Shown here one piece after another: positions 48,741 through 61,259 of a stretch of 64,000 nucleotides of DNA (its first letter is position 1; each line of letters opens with the position of its first letter). The notes beneath the pieces are model-generated. The model searched no databases, was not told the DNA's origin, and saw only the letters and a list, made by a program, of their open reading frames with translations. The translations under genes and the position numbers were made by a program. This DNA is from Juglans regia (Eukaryota; Streptophyta; Magnoliopsida; Fagales; Juglandaceae). The stretch is from contig NC_049911.1 in NCBI RefSeq assembly GCF_001411555.2, positions 32,275,044 to 32,339,043 on the forward strand, read 5' to 3'.

Positions 48741-48775
48741 ACATCCACCTCCAGCCCTAATTGATCATTCAATCT

Positions 48776-48850
<75 letters not shown>
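48776..48850 (+). repeat. TC microsatellite in the presumed 5' leader of the HLH gene
   Basis: About 75 bases of nearly pure TC dinucleotide repeat end 8 bases before the start codon at 48858. The opposite strand produces an arginine-glutamate ORF that is an artefact. Confidence 0.95.
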
Positions 48851-48853
<3 letters not shown>

Positions 48854-48857
48854 CATA

Positions 48858-49121
48858 ATGAGAACAAGGTGTTCTCCTGCCTGGAGAAGAGGGGCCATGC
48901 GGATGAGGGGAAGGAAGAAAAGGCTGAGGATTTCATTGGTTGAAAACGCTAAGAGCGTCAAGACTTCCATTCGAGGAAAGCTTATGCAGCTCCAAAGGAT
49001 GATTCCAGATTGCCATGAAACGGACATGGAAACTCTGTTTCCAAGGATTGCAAATTACATTCTCTTACTCGAAGTTAAAGTGAATGCTCTTAAGAATCTG
49101 TCCACTTTATATGGGGTCTGA
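48858..49121 (+). CDS. Small atypical (non-basic) helix-loop-helix protein, UPBEAT1/IBH1-like
   Basis: A single exon encodes 87 residues. After an arginine-rich N-terminus (SPAWRRGAMRMRGRKKRLR) comes an HLH region at about residues 33-80: RGKLMQLQRMIPDC (helix 1), a short loop, then METLFPRIANYILLLEVKVN (helix 2). This resembles the plant atypical bHLH group (UPBEAT1, IBH1, PAR-type). These proteins lack the glutamate/arginine pair needed for E-box binding and mostly work as dimerisation inhibitors of growth-promoting bHLH factors. The start at 48858 follows a TC tract and a TATA box at a plausible distance. The stop at 49119-49121 lies directly after LSTLYGV. Which subgroup it belongs to is uncertain from sequence reading alone. 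Confidence 0.8.
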   Translation: MRTRCSPAWRRGAMRMRGRKKRLRISLVENAKSVKTSIRGKLMQLQRMIPDCHETDMETLFPRIANYILLLEVKVNALKNLSTLYGV

Positions 49122-50960
49122 GGGAGGAGAAAACAAAACAATTCATCAAGAATTTCTCAACTACATGATGAGAATTCCATTTGTGGGGTTAATTAAAAAT
49201 GTAAAGCGTGGAAGGTTGGTGGGATGCAGTACTTAATGTATTTACCAGCTAGCTTAATGTACCAACAACGTTATTGTATGTGTAAATTAATAAATGCAAC
49301 TTCCATTTACAAGCATTAATGGGTACTATTCAAACTTCAAATTTTATTTTAAGTTTTTATCGTTTGATGAGATATTCAACGGGGAAGAATTATAAAGATG
49401 AAACGAAAATACAAGTTGGGAACTGAAAGTTTTTTTTTTTCATAATTTACATTTGATATAAATTATTTGGAAAATGCTTTAGCTCCCAATATATAAAACA
49501 TCTCTGGGTTAATTGATCCGATAAAATTATTTATTTATTTTTACTTAATGATTAAGGAAGTATTTTTTTTAATGATGTTGTATTTTTTTAAAATGTTAAA
49601 GAGAATTAAAAAAAAAAAAAAACAAATGCACTAATTGGAAGAATCTCTCGGGAGCTTTTATCGATGGTTGTAGTGCTACCCCTTTTATTGTTGGTTGCAT
49701 GTGGCGTGTGTGCCAGCTAGTATGGGTCTAAAAATTTAGATTTGGTAATTATTATCCTTGCTAAGTTATAAGCAACTATACATGAATAAGAAAATTTTTA
49801 CATTAACTCTTTACAAATAATAAGTATATACATGCTTCTGCCGCCTAAAGTTTAATAAAATTAGTATACCGTTATTTCAATCATCTTCTTCTTGATATAT
49901 GTAACATCAAATAATTAGAGTTAATTATCGAAACATAACAAATAATTGATCAATTATATAACATCATATCAAAAGAAGGAAATGAATAATATTTTAGCAA
50001 TCAACTAAGTATATATATTATGCTGATCAAAAGAAAACTAAAGATATTAAAAAAAAAAAGAGTCCAGCTACTCTGCTGCCCAAAATAGCCAACTCAATTT
50101 GACCGAAAGTGTAAATGTATTTTTGTTTTTTTCTCATTTTTTTAATATATTTAAATATTTTTAAAAAAAAAGAAAAAAAATCAGTAAATTAAAAATCACT
50201 TTCTTAATCATTAATTAAAAAAAAATTTAAAAAAAATAAATATACAAATGATCTAGACAAAATAAGTGGATAAATTAGCATTTTAATAACAAAAAAATCG
50301 GCAGTGATATTGATGAATATGAACATCGATCGATCGATCGTTATAAGGTGGGATTTGATTGATGGCTGCTGTTGTAACCCAATTGGCCTTTTGTTTTAAA
50401 GAGATGACCCAAAGATGTGATGGGTTAAGTATTAATAGTCTGACATTATCAATAGAAGATCATGTCCACAAAGATATATAAGATCCGATGGTTAATTGGG
50501 TATTTTGTCGGCCGAAATATTCTGCTGATTATGCTGCGCGCATGGACGTTCAAGCAAATATCCGGCCATTATCTTCATCTAATTATATATGTTGTTCGCT
50601 TAGAAAAACGAAATAATACTGACCCCATGCATCTCGATCAATTAATTTCTTTGAAACTTACATATATAGAATCTACGTTCCTATTTTATTCACAGCTAGC
50701 ACATATATATTTTAATTAATTCATGTGATTATTGAAATTTGTTGGGTGGCGTCAATTGAAATTATTTGAGAATATTCATTTTTTATGCCCTTTTTATATA
50801 TGTTTAATAAATTTCGTTCATTCTTCCTCTTTGATTTTTATTTTTTATTTTTTTTATTTTTTTTTTTCTTTAATTTTTGTGTGTGTGTGTGTAAAGCTGT
50901 GATTATTTGTTGAAAGTTTGGAACTGCCTATATGTAGAGCTCTTTCGCCGTGTTTTTGAA
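49122..50960. other. Downstream of the small HLH gene: 3' flank and MITE-like DNA
   Basis: Bases 49122-49320 are probably the 3' untranslated region (aataaatgcaac near 49289 could be a polyadenylation signal). 49480-49660 and 50070-50290 contain the ttacttaatgattaag / ttcttaatcattaat core shared with the MITEs at 43361 and 63360. No gene is seen. Confidence 0.45.
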
Positions 50961-50964
50961 AAGA

Positions 50965-51475
50965 AGAGTGCTATAGTTATAAAGAAATTATATAAAAGTA
51001 ATTTCATAAACAAACGTGACTTAATGTGATCCATTAGATCTCATATTTACAATAAAAGTAACTTTACAATCTGACAAATCACATTATGTTATATCAGTTT
51101 GTAAGATTACTTTTGTATAATCACTTTATGATTATAATATTTTTCTTTTGAAAAACATGAAGCAATATACTTTTCTAATTTTCTCCTCCGGTAAAGATTC
51201 TTAAATTTTGGGTCATTCCAATATATATTATTAACCCTAAGAAAATATTTATAGGTGGTTAGTTATTTGTGACAAAAATCATTATTGAGAAATTTCTTAA
51301 CTATAAAGAGATTACACAAAAATAAATTTACAAGTTGGCGTGACTTGATGTGGTGTATCAGATTATAAAATTATTTTTATTATAAAGTAGATGTAATGTA
51401 ACGTACACATGAAGTCACGATAATTTATAAATTTATTTTTATGTAATCTATTTATATATAACGTTTTTCATAATT
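50965..51475. mobile_element. Two neighbouring copies of a foldback MITE
   Basis: Copies at about 50965-51140 and 51295-51475 share arms such as ataaagagattacacaaaaa / ttttatgtaatctattta and the internal word cgtgacttgatgtg. A further copy lies at 55040-55185 and a probable one at 4590-4690. They are about 180 bp and non-coding. Exact ends were not fixed. Confidence 0.6.
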
Positions 51476-51479
51476 ATTT

Positions 51480-52768
51480 TTTACAAAAATAAGTCTATAT
51501 ATCATCGTGTGATATATTATATATATATAATCGAATACACATGATGACTTGCTAATTAATTGATTTCCTTCAGATTGCTAATTCGTACGTACATGAATCT
51601 CTCTCAAATCGATCAGTTGGTGGCCTGAACAAGAGGCATTCATCCTACATATATTTTTCTTTCTGTTCATATTTTTCTTTTCATGATATATAAAAAGTCA
51701 AAAGAAATTTATAGAAGGGTCGTACCATCTGATTAAACACTCTTACCGCATGCGTACGCATGGCATTTGAAGTCATGATCGATCAGGGCAAATTAATTAA
51801 AGCCAGCTGCTGATTTGATATGATAGTGGTCCATTGAGATAGATTAGATGCTCTTAGTTAGCTAGCTAGTAATACTAAGAATATCCTACATATATCGAAT
51901 ATATATATAATAATCAAAACGTACATGAGCTCAATTATTATAATATCCAAAAACAATGCCTCCATCTCGCGTTTTCCTAAGAAACCCAGCCATGCATGAT
52001 CACCTGCTGAGTGCCGAATTAACTCGATCCATCGACTCCTAGCTAGCCATCATGTACAGATCATATATGTTTCAAAGACCGCCAGCTTGGACTACCTGAT
52101 GATCAAAAAGATCAGATCAATCAGGAAATTAACTCGCCAAAATTAAAGCATGCATTTGTCAGCTGGTTTTGATCTGGTGGTAATCAAATGTGCCTACTTA
52201 ATTCCCTATCCTTATTTATTTATACACACTTAACTTAGCTGATTGAAACTATGATATATATATATATCACCATGCACTAAGGGGTTTACTTATCCGACCT
52301 TTTATTAATTGTAAGAGATTTTTTTAAATCCCGATTTAATTGATAAACTCTTATTTGTAGCGAATGAATGGTATCTTATACAAAGAGAACAAGAAGGTCG
52401 TTACAGTTATAACAATTATTCAAACAAGCTGCTTGCTCCTGATCTCCAAAGAAGTATTCCAACTATTACATATATGGTTGGATAATGATACACCTACAAT
52501 TACTTTACAATTAGTTTACAATTCATTTTAAATCTACCAATATAATTGTGACATTTCATTAAAAGATAATTTTAATTTTATTTAACTACCCTTCATTTTA
52601 AATAGATCAATAGTAAACTAGTTGTAAACTAATTGTAATCTTATCATTTTCCTACATATATATGATTTTATTACGACCTTCATTGCTACTTTATTTTGAT
52701 TCAATGCATATATATTAAACCTAGATTTTGTTGTTTTATATATGTAACTTCTCATGGAAAACATCCTT

Positions 52769-52808
<40 letters not shown>

Positions 52809-53515
52809 CTAGCCAAATTGATGAGAAATCTTTCAATAAATCCAAGAATCAAGAAAATTAATATACATAATATATATATAGTGTATATATATGGAAAATT
52901 TTATACACCATATTACCATACTATTTTTATTCTACTAAGTATGATGTGATACATTTATCACTATTAAATAATCATTTATTACATGCTTCTTTATCATCTA
53001 ATAGTGATGAATGTGTAATATACCACTTAATATGATCAAAATAGGATGAGAGTATAGTGTATACTATTACTTATATATATATTTATATACACACACATAT
53101 AAGGCCAGCTAGCCAATAATAAACGATGCATGTTTGGGCCACTTTTTGATGAATGTCTGAAAATTCTCGTCATGAATTTGAAGTGCGTGCATGGGTTAAT
53201 TAATATTAATTGCTAGAACAGATCAAATTATGCGACAAATAATGAATGTGTGCAACTATAATTAATTACCCTAATTAACCAAATACGTACCGGCCAAACA
53301 GTACCATCAATATATATATATATATATATATACACATCATGCCTGCGGTGCGTGCGCCATCTGATGACCACGTATACGTAATTCGTTTATTTATTCTGAA
53401 CATATCTTTTTTCAACTTGACAGGAGGACTTGGATTGCTTGAACAAGGTGGCCGCCGGTGGTGTCCTAGAAGTGCGCTAGAAGCGACCGAGCTAGCCCTT
53501 AATTTAAGGGTCGGC

Positions 53516-53555
<40 letters not shown>

Positions 53556-54195
53556 CTGCTTGGGAAAAAATAGCAAAATGCATGAGCACCACTAGATCAA
53601 AGGTATCACATATTAACATAAATATTGCTAGCTCTATATTTGAATTAATGACCCTTATTGGACCGATCTAGCTGTAAAGTATTAATTGGTAAAATAAACA
53701 TGAAAGCTAGCTGCTCGATCGGCGCTACATCATCATATATATAATTCACATTAATATATGCTGCTAATTAATATAATTAGTTCATTATAATACGTACATG
53801 GCTAATTATTGATTTTTTTTATTATAATGCATGGACTCGTTGATACTCCGCTGGATATTTATTTATTTTTATTTATGGGTCCAATTAATTTATCCCGTTT
53901 TCACCCATAATTAATTACATATAAGTACTCATGTTTAACTCCCTAAGATGTAGAATCATATATATATATATGCATCTTGTCCAGGAAGTTGGGCAAGTAC
54001 ACTGTACATAAATTCAACTAATTGAGTGCCGAAACACTAATTAATTAAATCTCATTATTAATTATTAGTGAGCAAATGATCAGGCCGAAAACACAGTTCC
54101 ATGCATGAGTTGATCTTTTTTGGATGCATTCTCCTTAATTTGATTCTTAACTTAATTGTGATCATGATGAGAGACATTACTATTTACTTTTGGAA
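51480..54195. other. Gene desert, AT-rich with TA microsatellites
   Basis: TA runs occur at about 52770-52806, 53311-53331 and 53519-53551. ORFs at 53275 and 53339 are driven by the TA repeats (YIYIYI). Nothing else is recognised. Confidence 0.5.
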
Positions 54196-54199
54196 TGAT

Positions 54200-54445
54200 A
54201 TCTCACCATCACGCAAGGTAGTAGCTAAGTTGGTATACGAGCTGGTATTTCATAACTTCGAGATCAAAAGTTTGAGTCAGGATATAAGTTGAAATTATAT
54301 GTGATAGTAAAATCTGACATTTAGACCATGAGATTTGTTTTGGATTAACTGGATATTTTAGAGGTGTTGTAGTCACAAGCACACCGAAAAAGAATTGCTA
54401 TGCTTGTCGCTCTCGCCTCCTATTTTCTTAAGGGAAAAAGAGAGA
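54200..54445 (+). mobile_element. tRNA-derived SINE, copy 2
   Basis: The head gtagctaagttggtatacga resembles a tRNA A box (TAGCTAAGTTGG). It is followed by tttcataacttcgagatc, similar to a methionine-tRNA anticodon arm with CAT, and a B-box-like agtttgagtc. The body and A-rich tail match copy 1 at 26440. It is too diverged to be a tRNA gene. Confidence 0.65.
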
Positions 54446-54449
54446 ATGA

Positions 54450-57400
54450 CATCTCAAGTAAATTAAGGCCGTGATTAGCTTTAATTAATTTGATGGTGAA
54501 TTGCTCTTTTTCTTTACTTTTTAATTTTAATTTTAATTTTTCCCTTTAATGTAATTTGTTTGAACCCGTTGAAGTAGTAGGAGCCAATCACAAGGATAAA
54601 TGCTTTGTTTGACAACGAGGGCTAGTAGTCTATAGTATTGGACCTAGGAAAGGAGGTGTTTCTCGGGGTTGGCCAAATCATTGAAGATTGTAGGGCTGTA
54701 AACCTTTGTTAGGACATTGGGAGGGTCCCATCCATGTGTACACATGCGTGTGTTCCCGTGTGTGCGTGCGTGCACGAGCACGGCCACTTAATTAATACCA
54801 TCTCTCGCCACTCAACCAAACCCTACTCTCAACTCTCCATACGCGCGGAATATCATACACTTCATCCACCTTCCTAGTACAAACCAGATATATCACATTA
54901 TTGTGTGACAAATCAAAACAAAGGTTACAAGTATTGATTTTATGATAATTCCTTTGTAATATATATATATTTGGATTACTGTACGTGTTCTTCCAAAAAC
55001 AAAAGGCAAGTAAGTCGCAGTTTTTGAAAAATATTCTATCTATAAAGGAATTCTATAAAAATAATTTTACAAATTGATTTGACTTGATATGATTTGTTCG
55101 ATTATAAAATTATTTTTATTATAAATTAAAACTGATAAATTACATAAAGTCACGTTAATTTATAAATTTATCTGTGACAATAACACTAACAAAATTTGAA
55201 AAATGATGACAAATGAACTAAAGGAATTAAAGTCAAGCTAAACATTCAATTCATGGGCTTTATAATGTTATATATTATATATAATATTATTCGAGATAGT
55301 AAGGTATGTAACTTTTGGCTTTGGGAAGTGAAAGGTACGTGGAGAGGGAGAAAATTAAGATTGGAAGAGAGAAAATCCAAGTGTCCCATGTTGTACTGCT
55401 GCTGACAGCGAGTCAATATATTGTAAGGATAGGATAGCCGTAAATCACGGGGGCAGCGGCAGACACCCACTGCCTCCTCTGCTTTGGACTCTTTCTCAGC
55501 TTGGACCTTTGCTTCCCATGGGTTTTGGATTTTTATATTCTTAAAACAATTAACAAATAAAAATTAAGATAATAAAAGTCTTACCGCACGTGATCTCTAA
55601 TATTATAAAACATGAACTACCTTGCTTGCTTGCTTGCTTTCTGCATGCGGCATGCATGGCATTTCAAGGTCTCTTTGGCTTTAAATATTAGGCGCTGTTA
55701 TTAATGACCTAATAAATGTCATAAAAAAAAAAAAAAAAAAAAACTTGTTTGTAACATAAAACATGGTTGAAAATTTTAGGAGATCATCGAGATGGTGCGC
55801 ACGTTTTGTAATTATAATTGCAGGAAATAGCATGCATGATATATATATAGGCACGCATTATAATATTGGACAATCTTGAAATAATTATAAGTGATGACAT
55901 GGTAAAAAGATATGGTGATTAGGGTACTGTTAATTAGCAGATAGAGAGCTAGCTAGGGATAAGATGATGATCTCCTTTATTTCATGATCATCATGATCAT
56001 CACTGTACCGTTGGAAGTTTGAGAGGGAGATCAGGCCAGGATTGGGAACTAAATTTCAGTAGTTGACAATGAGGTCCCACCAGTCCACATGATAGAAGAA
56101 TGCCACAAATTAAGGCTACGACCCATTCAAAAAAGAGTCACAGAAAGAGAAATCTCTTAGACCAAAAAGATAGCAAAATGAAGTTGGGACGCATGCATCC
56201 ATCTCGATCTAGTCCCACATGATTTTGGGAAACACCCCTTTATTTCAAAAATAAAATAAACTAAAAACAAAAGAAAAAGGGTGATTTAAATATCCATCGG
56301 TTTTGGTCCCACCAATAAATTGTTCGTATAGACACATGAGTCATCTCTGTGCCGCTATATATGGATATGATTCTTTGAATTTCGATCTAATGAAAGTCTT
56401 TTTTCTTTCTTTCTTTCTTTTCTTCTTGAATTTTGAGCTTCTTTTTCATCCTCCTCCATATAATATACGTTATGAGGCCAGATGTTATATACAAAAACAG
56501 AAAAGAAACAAATAATAAATAATAAATTAACAAGAAACAAAGAAATCAGCTCTCTCTCTCTCTCTCTCTCTCTGTGCAGAAGATATATTTTCTAATTATT
56601 TAAGGGGATGATCTGTTCGTACTAATTTGAAGAGGCTTCAGAAGGCCATATTTAAAAACTCCCATGTGGAAGCCATGTGGCCGGAAAGCTTTTTAATTAC
56701 CCCTTTTAACTTGCTAGAAAAGCGCCAATAAGCGGCCTTATGCTCTCGATTTTTTCTTCCATGGGACCCATTTGGCCACTCAGCATTGCCATGTTTTCCG
56801 GATCTGGCCAATTCCCCTCTCTAATTCAATCTCCTCGATGCCCCATGTACATTACTTAAAACCCTAGACCTAATTCAATATTTATCATCCAACCGATAAT
56901 GCATGAAGTTAGTTTTTAAACAGCCAATCTGATTATGATCTGACCCCGTTACTCGATCATTCTCAAAGTTTTGAATATCGTTTTGGTGACCGTTTCGATC
57001 AAGATACTGGAACGAAATATTTCAGTCTTCATTCTTCCCATTAATCCGGGCAACAATCCATATGCATTAACTCGGGCAACTATCTAAGTATAACTAACTT
57101 TCTTCAGTACCTCTAGTACGTGTTAGATTATATGTGATCCATACCTAGACACAAAGTTATGTCGGGTACTGCAGGAAAATTGATCGAACCATCAAATATA
57201 TAATATACCACTTAATTACAAGAAAATCTCAAGACTTGAAAAAAAAAAATTACGTACAGTACTAGCTGTACTGGAATGACAACGTTCGTACGTACAGATA
57301 CATGCATTGGAAGCGATCGATGATCAATATATTTGTACGTGGAAGAATTTCAAGATGTATGCATGCGATATATAATTCCAAGTACATAATGTGATACTTT

Positions 57401-58150
57401 GAATTACAACATGGTTTTTGTCCGCAATTTAGACAAATATCATGTGATTGTGGATGGTTTAATTTAATTATATTCTGGTTCTCTCCACTGACGTTGGATG
57501 TGCCAAAGATCATCATGTAGTCTAGCTGAATGATGATCAAAGATTAATTAGGCCTTGTTTAGATTCGTATTAACTCAACTTATTCCAACTCATCTCATAT
57601 TAACTAATCATTGTTATAATTTTTTCAAATTCTTAAACAAAATACATGTAATAAACAATTTAATTTTTTTAAATCTCAAAACAAATATAATTATATATAA
57701 TAAAAAATAATATTTTATTCAACTTTCAATTTTCATCTCAACTAAACATCTCATATGTATGAGAAATTAAGTTGAATATATAAGCAATATTATTTTAAAT
57801 TATAAAACATTTTCTCTTTCTTATTATTTCTTTATTATTTTTTCTTGCAGTGACAAGATTTCCAGCGAGCAGGACTGGTGTAGCTAGTTTGATGATCTCC
57901 CATGGTAGTACCCCAACTTCCACATAGGGGCCGGGCCACGGGCGGCACACCATGATGAGTATGTCCATGTAGTGACTTTTGTTTGTATTCATAACAAGTT
58001 ACAAAGGTTAGGTTTGCATTAGATTAAGGGGACCTTTATCCTTTATATTATAAATCTACGGATTTTTCTTATTCTCTAGGGTTAAGGTGGTGGGCCACCG
58101 ACACCATGTGCCTGCATGTGCTGTGTCTTTCTCTTAAAGGCCCACCACTC
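54450..58150. other. Gene desert between 54.4 and 58.1 kb
   Basis: Contains a foldback MITE copy at 55040-55185, an A-run near 55722, a CT run at 56551-56574 and a GATGAG-family copy at 57551-57750. ORFs here (54101, 55246, 56303, 57262, 57795) show no domain or recognisable family. Confidence 0.45.
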
Positions 58151-58201
58151 CTCTTCCTTTGAGAACATAAATTTGGTTTCTGCACGTTCTTCTCTTTCGC
58201 A

Positions 58202-58205
<4 letters not shown>

Positions 58206-58235
<30 letters not shown>
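58206..58235 (+). repeat. CT microsatellite in the presumed leader of the IBH1-like gene
   Basis: An uninterrupted CT run about 310 bases upstream of the coding start. The same arrangement, a CT tract in the leader, is seen in front of CER3 and of the HLH gene at 48858. Confidence 0.85.
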
Positions 58236-58237
<2 letters not shown>

Positions 58238-58359
58238 ATTCTAATACATTTTTCTTGGATCTGGAGAACTGGCGCATCACTCCAGAAAACTTGTTTCTCG
58301 TTATATACTTCTAATGAGTTTCTCTCCTATTATCTAGTAGAAGAATTTCACTGATCTGC

Positions 58360-58542
58360 AAGGTAAGTAGTACTGCAAGTTTTATTGATGTTTGTAATTA
58401 GTCATACTCTTTTTATGTGTTTCCTTCTCTAAAAACCCTAGCTAGCTAGCAGGCAATATATATCTGCCAGCATCCTTCTCAGAAACCATTAATTTGATGA
58501 AAGTAGTCCTACCCATATTAATTGCTTTCTTTCATTCTACAG
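58360..58542 (+). other. Probable intron in the 5' leader of the IBH1-like gene
   Basis: gcaag|gtaagtag at about 58361 is a strong donor, and ttctacag|aatgcgc ends at 58542, just before the start codon at 58544. This suggests a leader intron of about 180 bases. Confidence 0.55.
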
Positions 58543-58543
58543 A

Positions 58544-59134
58544 ATGCGCAGTCCTAGCTCACTCAAGCAAGAATTCCTTAAAAGATGGATGAGGGGTCTT
58601 CAAAGATGCACTAGTTCTTCAAAGAAAGACATGAACACCTTGGAGAGAAAGAAGGTTATAAAGTTGTCCGCCGACCTAGCCATGGCTTCTGCTAGAAATG
58701 GGAAAACTTCGTGGAGCCGTGCCCTCATTGATAATGCTTCAGGAGACAATGATAACAGAATCCTGGCCGAGAGAATCTTGGGCCCGGAGTCTGATATTTT
58801 GATAAAAAGAGTTTCAACTTCTGTGGGTACTGTGAGTTGCAACAGGAAGATTAGAAGCAAGAAGATCTTGAAAAGGAGCTGTAATAGTGTCCGTAGAGTC
58901 AGAAAAGCTACTCATCTTCCTCATCATCAAAATGTTCTTGCGAAATCTATTGCAAAGAGACTGGTTCAGAAGAGAACACAAATTCTCAAGAGACTTGTGC
59001 CGGGTGGAGAATTTATGGATGAGCTATCTTTGATTGAAGAAACCCTTGATTATATCGCATATCTGCGGGCTCAAGTTGATGTAATGCGATGTATTGCTAG
59101 TGCCACCGAGCTTATAAATCGTAATAACGATTAA
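58544..59134 (+). CDS. Atypical bHLH protein, IBH1-like 1 type
   Basis: One coding exon of 196 residues. The N-terminus (MRSPSSLKQEFLKRWMRGLQ) and the following KKVIKLSADLAMASARNGKT WSRAL pattern are typical of the IBH1/IBH1-like family, known as negative regulators of cell elongation that sequester growth-promoting bHLH partners in brassinosteroid and gibberellin signalling. The HLH part lies at about residues 134-186: AKSIAKRLVQKRTQILKRLV, PGGEFMDELSLIEETLDYIA and YLRAQVDVMRC. It lacks a full basic E-box-contacting sequence. Length and layout match the family, and the gene looks intact. The start at 58544 lies two bases after a splice acceptor, so the leader is probably spliced. A TATA-like tttatattataaatc lies near 58041. 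Confidence 0.88.
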   Translation: MRSPSSLKQEFLKRWMRGLQRCTSSSKKDMNTLERKKVIKLSADLAMASARNGKTSWSRALIDNASGDNDNRILAERILGPESDILIKRVSTSVGTVSCNRKIRSKKILKRSCNSVRRVRKATHLPHHQNVLAKSIAKRLVQKRTQILKRLVPGGEFMDELSLIEETLDYIAYLRAQVDVMRCIASATELINRNND

Positions 59135-59146
59135 CTCACGACGTCG

Positions 59147-59177
<31 letters not shown>

Positions 59178-60433
59178 AATGTATCTCTTTTTTTTTTCTT
59201 TAATTTATTCTCATTTTGCAAGATGACTAGCTAGATATGAATATTGGAGAAAACAAGAAGGTATAGTGAAGGCAATGTACAGATCGATGAATCATATGTA
59301 AGTCATTCGATCCAAAGCTCTTTTCTTTTTCTTTTTTCTTTTTTCTTTTTTTTTTAATTTCCTCTTCTTTTCCGTGTCAATATTATGGCTTATAATCCGC
59401 TGCACTAAGTCTGAGTTCGTATCTCTTCCTTAATTTCTAGCTAGTTGCTACTCATGAAAAGCCACTGCACTTTTATTTCTTTTATTTTTCATGGAAAATA
59501 AGACGATAATAACGATATGATCCTAACGACTAACGAAAATCAAACTCAAAGCATACTTTCTGTACAAATAATCTAAAATACTTATGAGGATTTGAATCAA
59601 GTATGGCGTACCCAGATATTTACTTACGTACAATAGCAATATTTATTACATGACTAGCGAACTTCTTAGGTTAATTATATTAATAACGTAATGCGTTAAT
59701 TTGGTACGTTTCTGAGTACTGCAATTTAATTAAGGTTCAGGAAAAAAGAAAAAATGATGTGCTTCCAATTGTGGTATTTCTTACACACAGGCTGTTCGAT
59801 TCTACTGATCTGCCAGTTTTGGGCAAGAATTAAACTAAGGTACGTCCAGAGAATTTTTGAGCCATATATATATATAAGAGAGAAAATCAAGATGGCTTCT
59901 GATTCCATGTATTCAAAATAATTCTAAAAAAAGAAAAAAGAAAATGGCAGATCAGTCTGACGTCCATTATAATGATCTAGACAGCAGCTGAGTAGCAAAT
60001 TCAGCCATGCCAAACCGCACGCCCAGTACACGTACCTGTAGCTAGCTAGCACATGATGAATATATAACTTAAATACATGATGATGACATTAGATCAGAAA
60101 ACTAGACGCTCGATCGATCATCTTAAATGTACATGAATACATGACAGTCGGTTAGATCTTGGCCACTTAATTTATGATATTCTTAACCCACAATCCCATG
60201 CACTCTCTTGAAGTTAATTATATATAATGTTGAAACATATAAATGTACATAATCATTCCAAATTCTTGAAGATAGCTATCAATTTAAGGGAACGGCTCTG
60301 GATGCGTTAGTCCCGAAGTGCACCTGACATAATAATTTAAATAAAAAAAATGAAAAAATCAGTAACTTATTTATCTGGAAAAAAAAATACAAGGTTAAAC
60401 AAAAACAAAAAAATTTAAATTTCAGCAAAGTAT
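59135..60433. other. 3' flank of the IBH1-like gene and intergenic DNA
   Basis: A TA run at 59154-59177 and T-rich DNA to 59360 probably belong to the 3' end of the gene. No other coding sequence is seen up to 60433. Confidence 0.45.
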
Positions 60434-60716
60434 GAGCATTGGTCTGCATCCATATTGGATTATCTATTTATTCTCTATATAATAATAAAATATTTTTAAT
60501 TTAATAATTTTTTAATTTTAATTTTTATCACATTTTATAGTTATACTAATTAAAATATTAATAATAATTATATTCTAATCAAATTAATAATATTCAATAT
60601 TAATATTAATAATAATTATATTCTAATTAAATTAATAATTAATATTATATATTGAGTGTTTTAAGTATTTTATTAGTTAAATTTACTTAGAGTTGAATTT
60701 TACAATGAGAATGCTC
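60434..60716. mobile_element. Tourist-like MITE copy 4 (short)
   Basis: It starts GAGCATTGG and ends CAATGAGAATGCTC, with tat on both sides (60431-60433 and 60717-60719). At 283 bp it is shorter than the other three copies but has the same ends and AT-rich interior. Confidence 0.7.
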
Positions 60717-60859
60717 TATAGCGTTTCTGTTCTAAAGAGTAAAGTCATTTTAATTTTTTTTATTAAAAAAAATTGAAACAAAAAGAAAGGAAAATGATTA
60801 CACTGTTAGAACAAAAAGGACATAAAAAAAAGACGTCAATTCATGTGCACCACAGGGCT

Positions 60860-61030
60860 ATTAAGGGTCTTTTAATAAAACATGATTCTTCAATAAATTC
60901 TACAAGGGAGCTACACGTCAAATGATCAAGGATCTTAAGGACTTTTTGGAAAAACATGATCATTCATTAAATTCTACAAGGGAGCTACACGACAAATGTT
61001 CAATGATTTTAAGTACCTTTTGATAAAATA
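60860..61030. repeat. 74-bp tandem duplication
   Basis: tacaagggagctacacgtca at 60901 recurs as tacaagggagctacacgaca at 60975, with diverged flanks that also correspond. Non-coding. Confidence 0.75.
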
Positions 61031-61259
61031 AGACTTAACGGAAAAACAAGAAAAATTATTATTTACAGTTAGATAACCACTTATTATAATAGAGTAGATA
61101 TTATATACAGATAGCACATGAAATGTTTAATTCCCATACTAATTAAGTAATGTTGAGTACTGGTACTGCACGCCAGCATGGAAACACCACCAGAAAACCT
61201 TTCAAGGAATTTAATTATAAGAAGTAATCAGATTGAAAAGGTTGTGATCAGACCAGGTG

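Noticed and set aside
48668..49027. Minus-strand frame with an RERERE run
   Set aside because: It is the reverse of the TC tract and overlaps the HLH gene, which has clear family similarity on the plus strand.
54222..54275. tRNA-Met gene
   Set aside because: It has A-box, CAT and B-box-like parts but cannot fold into intact acceptor and D arms, and it continues into a repeated SINE body.
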